DNA from: Chlorobiaceae bacterium
GTDB lineage: Bacteria > Bacteroidota > Chlorobiia > Chlorobiales > Chlorobiaceae
DNA length: 43,835 nucleotides
Direction: 5' to 3'
Assembly: GCA_016931495.1 (NCBI GenBank)
Contig: JAFGER010000106.1
Coordinates: forward strand, 1-43,835
The position numbers were made by a program, and so were the translations under genes. Positions 18,642-26,255 of this stretch are shown here, one piece after another; positions within the stretch are counted from its first letter, which is position 1; every line of letters begins with the position of its first letter. The notes beneath the pieces were generated by a model. It made no database searches and had not been told where the DNA came from. It worked only from the letters and a program-made list of their open reading frames with translations.

Positions 18642-20849
18642 CTACGTTTCCGGTTTATTCGACTTTTGGGGATGAATTCGCTTCCAGGCTCTGAAAAACG
18701 AAAATGCCACATAAAACCGGACAAAAGTATAAGTCAGCATAAAAAAGAATGCGATTCGTCCAGCCTTCAGCAAGACAGGACTCTTTTCTTGATGATCTGA
18801 AAAAATATTGAGAAATAATATTCCGGCATCAGAAATCATAAAGAAATACGCACTTATAACAAGGCAAACGAATGAAATGATGAGGAGTTGAATAAAGTAT
18901 TTCAATGGCTCGTTATGAGTCAGAGAGGTTTCGCTCATTTCCTGACGCTGAAATGCTATGCGCTTATGCACGTCATAGGTTGTATTTGACCCCAGGCTTT
19001 CAACGATCAGGATTCTTCTCCACTCGATTGCAGCACTGACCAGGCGGCTGAAGATGCCTCTGACCAGCCTGATTTTGTTCCATTTGTCCGCAATCCACGC
19101 AAACCATGAGTCGTCTATTTTTCTGCTACTAACCAGCTCTTTCTTGTAGGCGGAAAGTGCGTTCGGCTGGACCCAGAGAAGCACTGAGGCGATAATATAG
19201 ATCCATCTCCATAATAACGATCCGTTCATCATACCATAACTGAATAGCGCCGTGGTTACCAGGACGGTTAAAAACGGAATCAGATAATAAGCCCACCGTT
19301 TTGCTGATTTGAAAGCCAATTTCTTTTCGTGAATATCTTTCCAGACAAATCTGTTATTGTCGTCAGCTTTTTTTGTGTCGATAATATTGTCGATAATTCC
19401 AAAAAACAGTTGCTGATCGGTCCAGTACATATTGTGAGCAAAGCCGGGAACGCCATAACGCCTGAACACCACATCATGATTTCCTGGCGGCTCGGCTTGA
19501 AAAACAGTCTTGTATAAAGGGGTTTTCATCGCCTCTTCCAGATGGTGTCCAACAGGATCCTGTTCGTCGCAGAAGTTATAATGATTGATTCTGCCTTTAA
19601 TAAATAAGCAATCCTCTTCTTTTATGTTAGTAGTGCAATTGTCGTTGAGATGGTTATAGTTGTCAGGCCAGAGCGCGAGAAATTTGTCGACAGGAGATCC
19701 TATGGTGATAAAATTGGTCACATGGTTCTTCCAGGAAATATAAGGAATGTCTGGAGCGGAGAAGTCGTTATTTTCTACTGTCTGATTGTTTTGCTGATGA
19801 GCTCTTGTGCTGAACAGTTTGTCTGCGTCTGGCACCAGTTGCCTGATGACGTCAAGGATTTGAGTATTATTTTTTTCGGCTGTCCATATTTCATAAAGTT
19901 TTCGATACAAGTGATTCCAGTTTTTTGTTTCATTGTCATTGACAACGTTACAGTAGCCGGGAAATGGCAGGCTCGTTGGCCACGCTTTGCTTGTATCTTC
20001 GGTTTTCCTGATTTCATCTTTTGCATGAGCATACACAAGAGCATCAAAGCTCATGATGCTGCCAAGGCTGTGCGCTATGATGGTGAATTCAGGTGGCTGG
20101 TATGGCTGCGCCGGATTCTGGAGATAAACACGATGATACCATTTCGTAAAATCCCGTATCATGATTTCATCCAGCACAACATGAAAATGCCTGACCGCGC
20201 GACCTCTGGTTCTTCGATAATCGCCATAAAGATGAACATCGCCGAGGAAGCCGTCAAAAACAAGCCTGGTCAATCCGGCATATTTGAATGCCAGCATCTT
20301 TTTGATGGGAATCGCCGTGTTGACGATGGATTCGAGCATGGGGAGCGCCCAAACAGGCATCGGGTTAACAGTTTCTGGACGAGATTTTTGGAGGCACGCT
20401 TCCTTCTGTTTTCTGAGCCTGAGCTTTTCAAGCAGGGCGCTTGACCACTCTTCAGTTGAGGAGCCGAAATTTTCAATATCGCTTCTGAGGATGAATTGCC
20501 ATTCAATATCGACGAATCTGAAATTTTTGCCTTCGGGGTCAGTGCAGATCGAGCCGTTAAATTCTTTGTCAGCACACTCTTTCAATACAGGAATCCCCTC
20601 GAACTCGGCCCAGCCGCGACCGATTCCTGCGTAGCGGACGGTTTGCTCGGACAAATTGGCTGGAATAATGAAACCGTAATCCGGTGAATCGGATGCTTTC
20701 CAGTCGGCAGTTCTTTGGCGAGCTTCTGCGAAACGCTCCACGACAGCCGGCGCTGTTACATTGGTTTTCTGCTCTCCCATACCGTGAACCACGACGATAT
20801 AGTGCCGCCTTTTCTGATGAGACGAAGGATTCCGGTGCTGGTTATCCAC
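18642..20849 (-). CDS. Large membrane protein with serine-hydrolase (lipase-like) N-terminal domain
   Basis: This 735-residue protein has an alpha/beta-hydrolase-like N-terminal half: oxyanion-type VHGMGEQ at 21-27 and nucleophile-elbow-like AHSLGS with Ser261. The C-terminal third has about four hydrophobic segments, two in the stretch YYLIPFLTVLVTTALFSYGM to WIYIIASVLLWV and two near the end (LLIISFVCLVISAYFFMI, IAFFFMLTYTFV). The start is GTG 20849, preceded by AAGGAGGT five bases away; ATG 20870 lacks such a site. Base composition is AT-richer than its neighbours, suggesting transfer. No partner genes are visible. Substrate unknown; a lipase/esterase or signalling role is only inference. 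Confidence 0.75.
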   Translation of the reverse strand: MDNQHRNPSSHQKRRHYIVVVHGMGEQKTNVTAPAVVERFAEARQRTADWKASDSPDYGFIIPANLSEQTVRYAGIGRGWAEFEGIPVLKECADKEFNGSICTDPEGKNFRFVDIEWQFILRSDIENFGSSTEEWSSALLEKLRLRKQKEACLQKSRPETVNPMPVWALPMLESIVNTAIPIKKMLAFKYAGLTRLVFDGFLGDVHLYGDYRRTRGRAVRHFHVVLDEIMIRDFTKWYHRVYLQNPAQPYQPPEFTIIAHSLGSIMSFDALVYAHAKDEIRKTEDTSKAWPTSLPFPGYCNVVNDNETKNWNHLYRKLYEIWTAEKNNTQILDVIRQLVPDADKLFSTRAHQQNNQTVENNDFSAPDIPYISWKNHVTNFITIGSPVDKFLALWPDNYNHLNDNCTTNIKEEDCLFIKGRINHYNFCDEQDPVGHHLEEAMKTPLYKTVFQAEPPGNHDVVFRRYGVPGFAHNMYWTDQQLFFGIIDNIIDTKKADDNNRFVWKDIHEKKLAFKSAKRWAYYLIPFLTVLVTTALFSYGMMNGSLLWRWIYIIASVLLWVQPNALSAYKKELVSSRKIDDSWFAWIADKWNKIRLVRGIFSRLVSAAIEWRRILIVESLGSNTTYDVHKRIAFQRQEMSETSLTHNEPLKYFIQLLIISFVCLVISAYFFMISDAGILFLNIFSDHQEKSPVLLKAGRIAFFFMLTYTFVRFYVAFSFFRAWKRIHPQKSNKPET

Positions 20850-20853
20850 GGGT

Positions 20854-20861
20854 ACCTCCTT
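20854..20861 (-). promoter_or_regulatory. Strong Shine-Dalgarno that fixes a GTG start
   Basis: AAGGAGGT on the minus strand lies 4-5 bases before GTG 20849. The nearby in-frame ATG 20870 lies upstream of this site, so the GTG is the better start for the large membrane hydrolase-like gene. Confidence 0.75.
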
Positions 20862-21076
20862 TTTTTTCATTGAATGAACAGAGGACGCGAAAGGGACTTT
20901 TTTAAAAAGTAATGCTTTTTTCCGCGTGGATAAAGCGGTATTGATCGTGCGGAATTACGGAGGTTCTGTCAGGAAGAACAGCTCTGGGCAGGCGATGCTC
21001 AGCAAGAGACGTCAGAAAGTGGAAGTTTCAAGCTGTGGCAATGAAAACACGATCTTCCAATGATGGATGCCGTGGT

Positions 21077-21523
21077 TTACTGGCCGTCGTAGTCGGCCCA
21101 GTTGTTCGGCGTCTCGTACCAGCGGAGGTTCTTGAGCGTGACGCCTTCAGGCAGCCTGTCCCTGATCTGGTTGAAGGCCCATTTGGCGAGATATTCAGCG
21201 GTAGGCGGCTCGTCGGTGACCAGCACGCGGGTGTTGCGTTTGAGGATGAATTCGAGGTCTTCCTTATCCTCTTTCCAGACGGCAAAGCCGTGGTCAAGTT
21301 GGTCGTGAATATGCTCGTCCATGATCTGTCGCAGGAACTTGAAGTCCATCACCATGCCCTGCTCGGCGTCGCCGTCCCGCTCGATGACCGGCCCTTCGAC
21401 GGTCGCCACAATCACGCCGCGATGACCGTGCAACTGGTTGCAGAAGCTGAAGCTGTTCGGAAGCGTGTGGCCGTAATCGATCTCGATTTTCCTCGATATG
21501 AGCATGGTGTCGCAGGGTGTCAT
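21077..21523 (-). CDS. queD: 6-carboxy-tetrahydropterin synthase (QueD/PTPS family)
   Basis: This zinc enzyme of the PTPS/QueD family converts dihydroneopterin triphosphate to 6-carboxytetrahydropterin in queuosine precursor synthesis. Zinc ligands are His19 (DYGH), His32 and His34 (LHGHRG), and the catalytic Cys28 sits in CNQLHGH. The LDHGF and PTAEYLA motifs follow. It is 148 residues if started at ATG 21523; ATG 21505 (MLISRKIEIDYGH) is an alternative. QueC is 6 kb away, so the pathway genes are dispersed. It is divergent from cysE. Confidence 0.93.
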   Translation of the reverse strand: MTPCDTMLISRKIEIDYGHTLPNSFSFCNQLHGHRGVIVATVEGPVIERDGDAEQGMVMDFKFLRQIMDEHIHDQLDHGFAVWKEDKEDLEFILKRNTRVLVTDEPPTAEYLAKWAFNQIRDRLPEGVTLKNLRWYETPNNWADYDGQ

Positions 21524-21763
21524 GTTCTGTGAACTTCAGGCGAAGTGTACGTAAAATTTTTCAGAAAACATGGGCTATTTTCCTTCCGGAGCATTGTGCT
21601 GTGAGCATTGCCGGAAGTTGTCTGGCGGGTGGTTTGCGGTGTTTTGTGTACATTTGTCGGTCAGCACCGCCGGCCGATGAAACCTTTAAGATACAGGCGG
21701 CGCTTTATTGCATGACGCGGCAAGCAGTTGTACCGGATTGCCGTAACCATCCAAAAGGAAGTT

Positions 21764-22588
21764 ATGAGCGTACAGGAGATTTGGTCTTTGATTCGTGAAG
21801 AGGCGCGGCTCGAATGCGAGCGAGAGCCGGAAATCCGGCTGTTTCTGGAGCAGCATATTCTGCGTTACGAGGAGTTTGCGCCGGCGCTGGCGATGCTGCT
21901 GTCGGTGAAGCTCGGCTCGAAGCACTTTCCGCCACCGGTGCTGGAGGGCATCTTCGAGGACTTTTACCGTCAGAACCCAGAGTCCGTCCGGTGCGCAGCC
22001 TGCGACATGGTTGCCACGCAGGAGCGTGATCCGGCGGCGGTAAACTATTTCGAGATCATGCTTTTTCTCAAGGGCTACCAGGCGCTCCAATCCTACCGGC
22101 TGGCGCACTGGCTGTGGCAGAATGGCCGCAAATCGCTGGCCTACTTTCTGCAGAATCGCATGTCTGAGGTGTTCGCAGTCGATATCCACCCGGCGGCGAA
22201 AATCGGCAAGGGCATCCTGCTCGACCACGCCACCAGCCTCGTCATCGGCGAAACCGCCGTTGTGGACGATAACGTTTCAATTCTGCACGAGGTGACGCTC
22301 GGCGGCACCGGCAAGGAGAGCGGCGACCGCCACCCGAAGGTCGGGAAATCAGTGATGATCGGAGCTGGAGCCAAGATTCTCGGCAACATCAGCATTGGTG
22401 AAGGCGCCAAAGTCGGCGCGGGTAGCGTTGTGCTCGACGACGTCCCGCCGCACTACACGGTTGCCGGTGTGCCCGCGCACATCGTGGGACGCACCGAAGT
22501 GCCCGAACCCTCACTCGACATGAACCAGCGCCTCGTGTTTCCGGAGAAGCAGAAGCAGAAAGGCAGTGAGCATCATTCGTGTTTGTGA
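21764..22588 (+). CDS. cysE: Serine O-acetyltransferase
   Basis: CysE acetylates L-serine with acetyl-CoA, the first step of cysteine synthesis. The 274-residue protein has the N-terminal helical SATase domain (about 1-130, with RDPAAVNYFEIMLFLKGYQ) and a left-handed beta-helix of hexapeptide repeats (IHPAAKIGKGILLDHATSLVIG onward). The catalytic His lies in DHATS and another in LHEVTLGGTG. The start is ATG 21764, with AAGGAAG just before it; the frame opens at 21728 but without a better site. Cysteine supply links to sulfur assimilation. Confidence 0.95.
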   Translation: MSVQEIWSLIREEARLECEREPEIRLFLEQHILRYEEFAPALAMLLSVKLGSKHFPPPVLEGIFEDFYRQNPESVRCAACDMVATQERDPAAVNYFEIMLFLKGYQALQSYRLAHWLWQNGRKSLAYFLQNRMSEVFAVDIHPAAKIGKGILLDHATSLVIGETAVVDDNVSILHEVTLGGTGKESGDRHPKVGKSVMIGAGAKILGNISIGEGAKVGAGSVVLDDVPPHYTVAGVPAHIVGRTEVPEPSLDMNQRLVFPEKQKQKGSEHHSCL

Positions 22589-22985
22589 GACAGTGACGAG
22601 GTGAGGCGAGTTCCCGTGCATTGCCTGTGAGATTAAAGGCTTGGGAGCCGCTTTTCTGTCCCGATACCCTGTATTTTTTTCACTCGGAAACTGACCCGCC
22701 AGAAGAACACTCCCGATGTGATTTTTTAGCCAGCGGCATTCGTGAATGGTGCATGAAATCCCCGTGCATCATGCAGAATGCCAGGTTCTGATCTTATTTC
22801 CCGTGCATATCGGCGTGTAACGGATTTGTTTCCGATACAGTTGTGCGGTATGCTAAACGCTCGATAGCAGGGATTGGTTTGTCTTGGATTAGAAGGTGTT
22901 TCATTCAATCAGCAAAGGCCTCCTGGAATTGTCCTATACAGTTTCCTGGAGGCCTTTGTTGCGGTATGCTTCCCATCAAATGATA
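22589..22985. other. Gene-free stretch after cysE
   Basis: No convincing gene is visible in these 397 bases. The only clear structure is an imperfect inverted repeat at 22913-22958 near the end of the PEP-CTERM gene. Confidence 0.6.
22913..22958. terminator. Candidate terminator hairpin between cysE and the PEP-CTERM gene
   Basis: CAAAGGCCTCC pairs with GGAGGCCTTTG, extended by four more pairs after one mismatch, around an 11-13-base loop. It lies 27 bases past the end of the minus-strand protease-like gene and on the plus strand is followed by TTG. It lacks a long U-tract, so termination is only likely. Confidence 0.5.
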
Positions 22986-23849
22986 TTACACTGAAGTGTT
23001 GCGACGTCGTTGTAGCCAGAAATAGCCAGAAGTTATCAGCAAATACCAGAAATGGCTTGGTTCAGGCATCGGCATCAACCCCGATGATGAAAGAGATGCT
23101 GCTGTCAACGATTGTCCTCTGGCTGACAGGACGTTGTTGATATCGTTGTAATAGGTAGGGACGAATGTATCCACAGAGATCGAGGTTCGGTTACTCAGCC
23201 AGTGAATACCGATCAAGGCCAAGCCCGAGCTGGAAACCGCAAAGCTTGGCGCACCCGAGTCACCAGTCTGCAAAACGGTTTCATCGCCTCCTACAGAAAA
23301 TTTGTCATTGTTGTCGTAATCATACCAAGCCGTCATAGCCGAATTATACAACTTTACTGACTCCGTCACATTACGTCCAACACGGTGTGTTTTTCCATAA
23401 TTGTAAAGTTCCAGACCGACATAACTGCTTGTGTTTGGCAGTGTCAGAACAGAGTAACGTTCGATTGATTCATCGACAGTTAGCCCTGCATCAAACCATC
23501 CAACCCAAAGGTCAGTACTTCCGATTCGTTTTCCACCCGTCACTTTGTAACTAAAGCTTGAATCCGCAAGATTGTCGGTTGACCAGAACGTTATTGTCTC
23601 ACCAACAGCTGGATGGTAGTGATTGGCTGAAATGAAGTAGTTATCGCTCACCAGTGTTGCCCAATGGCCAGAGCTGCCGAGTCCGACGCCTGAAAAATCG
23701 TATGAGTCACCAACGAAGTCTTTGTCGCTACCGGTGTAAAACCGGTAGTGCTCAGCTGCTGAGTAGGAGCGTACTGTCATAACTCCATAACTTGTCGCTG
23801 GACTCAAGAACATCAATGCAATCAAGAGTGATGGCAGAAATCTTTTCAT
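22986..23849 (-). CDS. Secreted trypsin-like serine protease with PEP-CTERM sorting signal
   Basis: This 287-residue exported protein begins with a signal peptide (MKRFLPSLLIALMFLSPATS). Its core resembles a chymotrypsin/trypsin fold: His77 in ISANHYHP where TAAHC is usual, Asp113 in STDLWVGW, and Ser198 in QTGDSGAPSF. The C-terminus has the PEP-CTERM pattern: Pro-Glu-Pro at 262-264, a hydrophobic run HFWYLLITSGYFWL, then RRR. Such signals are cut by exosortase during export to the cell surface or polysaccharide matrix. The start is ATG 23849; the frame is open to TTG 23879. It is AT-richer than neighbours and isolated. No exosortase gene is in the window. Confidence 0.8.
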   Translation of the reverse strand: MKRFLPSLLIALMFLSPATSYGVMTVRSYSAAEHYRFYTGSDKDFVGDSYDFSGVGLGSSGHWATLVSDNYFISANHYHPAVGETITFWSTDNLADSSFSYKVTGGKRIGSTDLWVGWFDAGLTVDESIERYSVLTLPNTSSYVGLELYNYGKTHRVGRNVTESVKLYNSAMTAWYDYDNNDKFSVGGDETVLQTGDSGAPSFAVSSSGLALIGIHWLSNRTSISVDTFVPTYYNDINNVLSARGQSLTAASLSSSGLMPMPEPSHFWYLLITSGYFWLQRRRNTSV

Positions 23850-24180
23850 GATAGCTATCGATTTGTTAAAGACGGTCAAGGTTTCGTCTTTTGGTTGTGA
23901 AAAGTGTTAATGATGTACAATGTTTTTGTTGGCTTATGAGCCGTTCCTGATGCTCGACCTGTGCGGGCGGGGTATGGCAGGCCAAGCAGTACTGATGTGG
24001 CTTCCGTGGAGTGGGCATACCCTCACCCGAATACCTGTTGGTTCGGGTGAACAACCCTGGAGGCCTTCGACTGTAAATACGACGAGTATATGCTGTGATG
24101 ATGAGGTGGTATGGCTTGATCATTCCAGCGTACCATAGAATTCATTACTGACAGCAAGATATACTAAGAGTAGAATAACA

Positions 24181-24203
24181 ATATTTATTCGAATAATAAA
24201 TAT
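24181..24203. repeat. AT-rich palindrome
   Basis: ATATTTATT, 5-base spacer, AATAATAAATAT-side arm AATAAATAT form a perfect 9-bp dyad, with an inner 12-bp palindrome TTATTCGAATAA. It lies in the gene-poor stretch; role unknown. Confidence 0.55.
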
Positions 24204-24825
24204 AAATTTAGACTTAAATTTTTCACTATATATATGAACTTGACGCCAGATGCGTCAGTACTTAAAAGGCGCAGCGGATAGTTGCTGCCTGTGAAGTGTT
24301 TATCTGAGTGATGTAATTCGAGCGTTAGGGGTGGTTTTCAGGTTGGCTGTGGATGATGAGCTTGAGAGCGTGGATGCGGATCAGTATCTCGTTTTGATTA
24401 TGCGAACATTTTTTACCCTGTTATGACAACATGAAGGGTACCTTGAAAAAAGTATTGCGCGTTCCGATCGATGCACTGGATAGTGCTTGAAATCCTCACC
24501 TGCTCCATGGAGGCTCCGGTTTCCGCACTCCATCAGCCTTGCACTCGGGTTGCTTATCACACTATTTTATATGCGTCCTGAATTTTGCGTTTCAGCGCCG
24601 GTGTATGACTCTGAAGATGTGGCTTGCTTTGTTGCCAATGTTGTGGTAAGTGGGGTAGGGAAACGCGCAGGAGCTTGCAATAAGAGGGGGCTTGACCGGA
24701 ATTTGAGGCTTTCCGGTTTTTCGATAGTTCAGTTCTGGATGATTCGTAGCTGAATCATCTGCAATTGGAATGCGCTGCTCGTGTACCGCTCGCCATCCCT
24801 TTAACTCTGAAGTTGACCGTCGGGT

Positions 24826-24880
24826 GCTGTCAAAATAAAATGACTGGGGGGAGGTTGCGTGGCCAACTCCCCTTGACAGC
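24826..24880. repeat. Nested inverted repeat, possible structured RNA
   Basis: Outer arms GCTGTCAA (24826-24833) and TTGACAGC (24873-24880) are perfect complements. Inside, GGGGAG pairs with CTCCCC and continues with TTG/CAA after a one-base bulge. A transcript would fold as a two-part stem. No gene overlaps it convincingly. Confidence 0.5.
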
Positions 24881-24943
24881 TTCAGGTTCGAGATACAATA
24901 ACCCTGAACACTGCGTTCTCAACTATTCTTTTCATAGCACTTG

Positions 24944-24985
24944 GTTAGGCCCTGTACCTGTCGGCAGATGGGTGCAGGGCCTAAC
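24944..24985 (+). terminator. Strong hairpin followed by TATTTT
   Basis: GTTAGGCCCTGTACC pairs over 15 bp with GGTGCAGGGCCTAAC (one U-G pair) around a 12-base loop, then TATTTTGCT follows. It has the form of an intrinsic terminator, which implies a transcript arriving from the left in a stretch with no recognised gene. Confidence 0.6.
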
Positions 24986-25299
24986 TATTTTGCTGGTCAC
25001 GCTGTATCTACAGCGCTCCTGATTGAGGCTGAGAGTCCGGCAGCATGATTTACTGGCCCGTCCTGAATTATGTACTCTGGGCGTTCCTGGTAACTGAAAT
25101 TTATTGACAGCGAGAATAGTAAATCTCTGTATGGCTGAAGAGATTATTTGAATTATCTCATATTAAATTATACATTAATTATGTGTTTGAGTGCTTGAGG
25201 TTTACTTGCAGAATAGGTTTTGCTTGATGAATGGCTAAGCGCAATATATATGAAGCTGATTAGTGTGCAAATGCAGTAATAGTGTGAAAAAGCGAAAAA

Positions 25300-25440
25300 A
25301 TGCAACAGATCATTACATCTTTAATCAGAGAGGCGTCGTCTTTGCCCCCTACAGAACTGGCAATTGCGGTGTCGGCAGCGGGAGTTTTACTGGTGTCGCT
25401 GGCAGTAAAATTTCTTGACAAGAACGCAGGTATTTATTAA
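25300..25440 (+). CDS. Possible 46-residue single-helix membrane protein
   Basis: An uninterrupted frame from ATG 25300 to TAA 25440 encodes 46 residues. Residues 1-17 are polar with a short amphipathic start, 18-38 form one clear hydrophobic helix (LAIAVSAAGVLLVSLAVKFL), and the tail is DKNAGIY. The protein-like profile, higher local GC than the flanks and isolation in a gene-poor stretch argue it may be real. Against it, no good Shine-Dalgarno is visible (only AGCGAAAAA upstream). I do not recognise it; small single-helix subunits of membrane complexes have this form. Confidence 0.45.
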   Translation: MQQIITSLIREASSLPPTELAIAVSAAGVLLVSLAVKFLDKNAGIY

Positions 25441-25652
25441 ATCGTTACTCTATATTTTGCGTCATTTTGCTTGGCGTAATTATTGGGGGTTTAATAATTT
25501 GATTAACCTGTTGTTTCAAGTTTAGCTGCTAAGTTATTTCAATAAGTGCGCCTATCCAGTTTGTTCAGGGCTGATAGGTTCATGAATTGCTTCAGTCTTC
25601 CTTGTTTTTTGCCGACCACCCGTTTCGAGTTCAAGCTACCCGCCCTCCCATT

Positions 25653-25679
25653 ATAAGCTCATGAAAAAAATGAGCTTAT
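25653..25679. repeat. 10-bp stem hairpin at the broken end of the IS remnant
   Basis: ATAAGCTCAT and ATGAGCTTAT form a perfect stem around loop GAAAAAA, exactly where recognisable transposase orfB sequence stops. It could be a product of the event that truncated the element. Confidence 0.6.
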
Positions 25680-25903
25680 GGCCAAAGCCTATCTTTTGTA
25701 CGTGTGCGGTAAACCCTGTAGTAAGGCCGCAACGGATACTTCTCGTCGATCAGCCGCATGAGTTCGCAATTCAGCTTCGAGGTTTTCTTTGGCTGGTAAT
25801 ACAGGCCTGAACGGTGAATTGAAAGCAGCTCGCACTGCCGCTGCATACTGATACCGGAATGTTTTTTCTCAACTATAGAGCGTCGTTTTGACAGGGATTT
25901 CAC
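25676..25903 (-). pseudogene. IS3-family transposase orfB, truncated
   Basis: A 75-codon remnant carries the N-terminal part of an IS3-type OrfB: RSIVEKKHSGISMQRQCELL, then IHRSGLYYQPK and LMRLIDEKYPLRPYYRVYR, the helix-turn-helix-like leader before the integrase core. Similarity is lost after that and a stop follows. The DDE catalytic domain, about 200 residues, is missing, so it cannot encode a working transposase. Confidence 0.8.
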
Positions 25904-25909
25904 GACTGC

Positions 25910-26189
25910 AATTTTTTTTGAGATAGTCGACCTCGACCTTCAGCTAGCCTATGGTTTTGTAAAGCGCTTCGTTCTCTTGCTGGTAATCCTGCTCGGTTTT
26001 TCGGGCCTTTTCGCCTTTCGAGAAGACCTCTGAAGCCTTGTCGAGGAACTCCCGTTTCCATTGGGCGATCCGGGTTGGATGAAGCTCATGCTTTTGGGCG
26101 AGTTCCGTCACCGATAGCCTTTCGCTGAGGGCTTCGAGGATAACTTTTGTTTTGAATTCAGGCGTGAATTTGCGACGTGTTTGTTTCAT
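25910..26189 (-). pseudogene. IS3-family transposase orfA with nonsense codon
   Basis: This encodes the DNA-binding OrfA of an IS3-family element: MKQTRRKFTPEFKTKVILEA and helix-turn-helix VTELAQKHELHPTRIAQWKREFL, then a leucine-zipper-like tail. The frame stops at TAG 25944-25946 after ENEALYKTIG, but reading on gives LKVEVDYLKKN, the expected continuation, so CAG probably mutated to TAG. The A8 slippery run lies in that continuation at 25912-25919. Confidence 0.8.
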
Positions 26190-26255
26190 GGTGACTGCTG
26201 GGTTTTTTGGTTATTCCAATGTAACCAGCTGTCCTAATTTTGGGGAGTATTTCAC

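Larger units (their letters stand above)
23850..25299. other. Gene-poor accessory stretch with several dyads
   Basis: About 1.45 kb with no gene I can support. Four short frames exist (23866-24138 on both strands, 24487-24753, 24765-25022), but most begin at TTG, have unusual composition and show no family features. Structure is present: TCACCCGAA/TTCGGGTGA at 24023-24050, an AT-rich palindrome at 24181-24203, GATGATTC/GAATCATC at 24738-24759, a nested inverted repeat at 24826-24880 and a strong hairpin at 24944-24985. It may hold decayed mobile DNA or an unrecognised RNA. Confidence 0.6.
25676..26249 (-). mobile_element. Decayed IS3-family insertion sequence
   Basis: The element holds an orfA and a 5' part of orfB in the order and spacing of IS3 family members. 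Its left end is probably TACTCCCCAAAATTAGGACA on the minus strand (26230-26249), six bases past the aroC stop. No matching right end was seen, so it is truncated. An A8 run at the orfA/orfB junction would be the ancestral frameshift site. It cannot move by itself. Confidence 0.75.

Noticed and set aside
24487-25022. Two plus-strand frames of 88 and 85 codons in the gene-poor stretch
   Set aside because: Both start at TTG without a ribosome-binding site, have irregular composition, and the second runs through strong hairpins.
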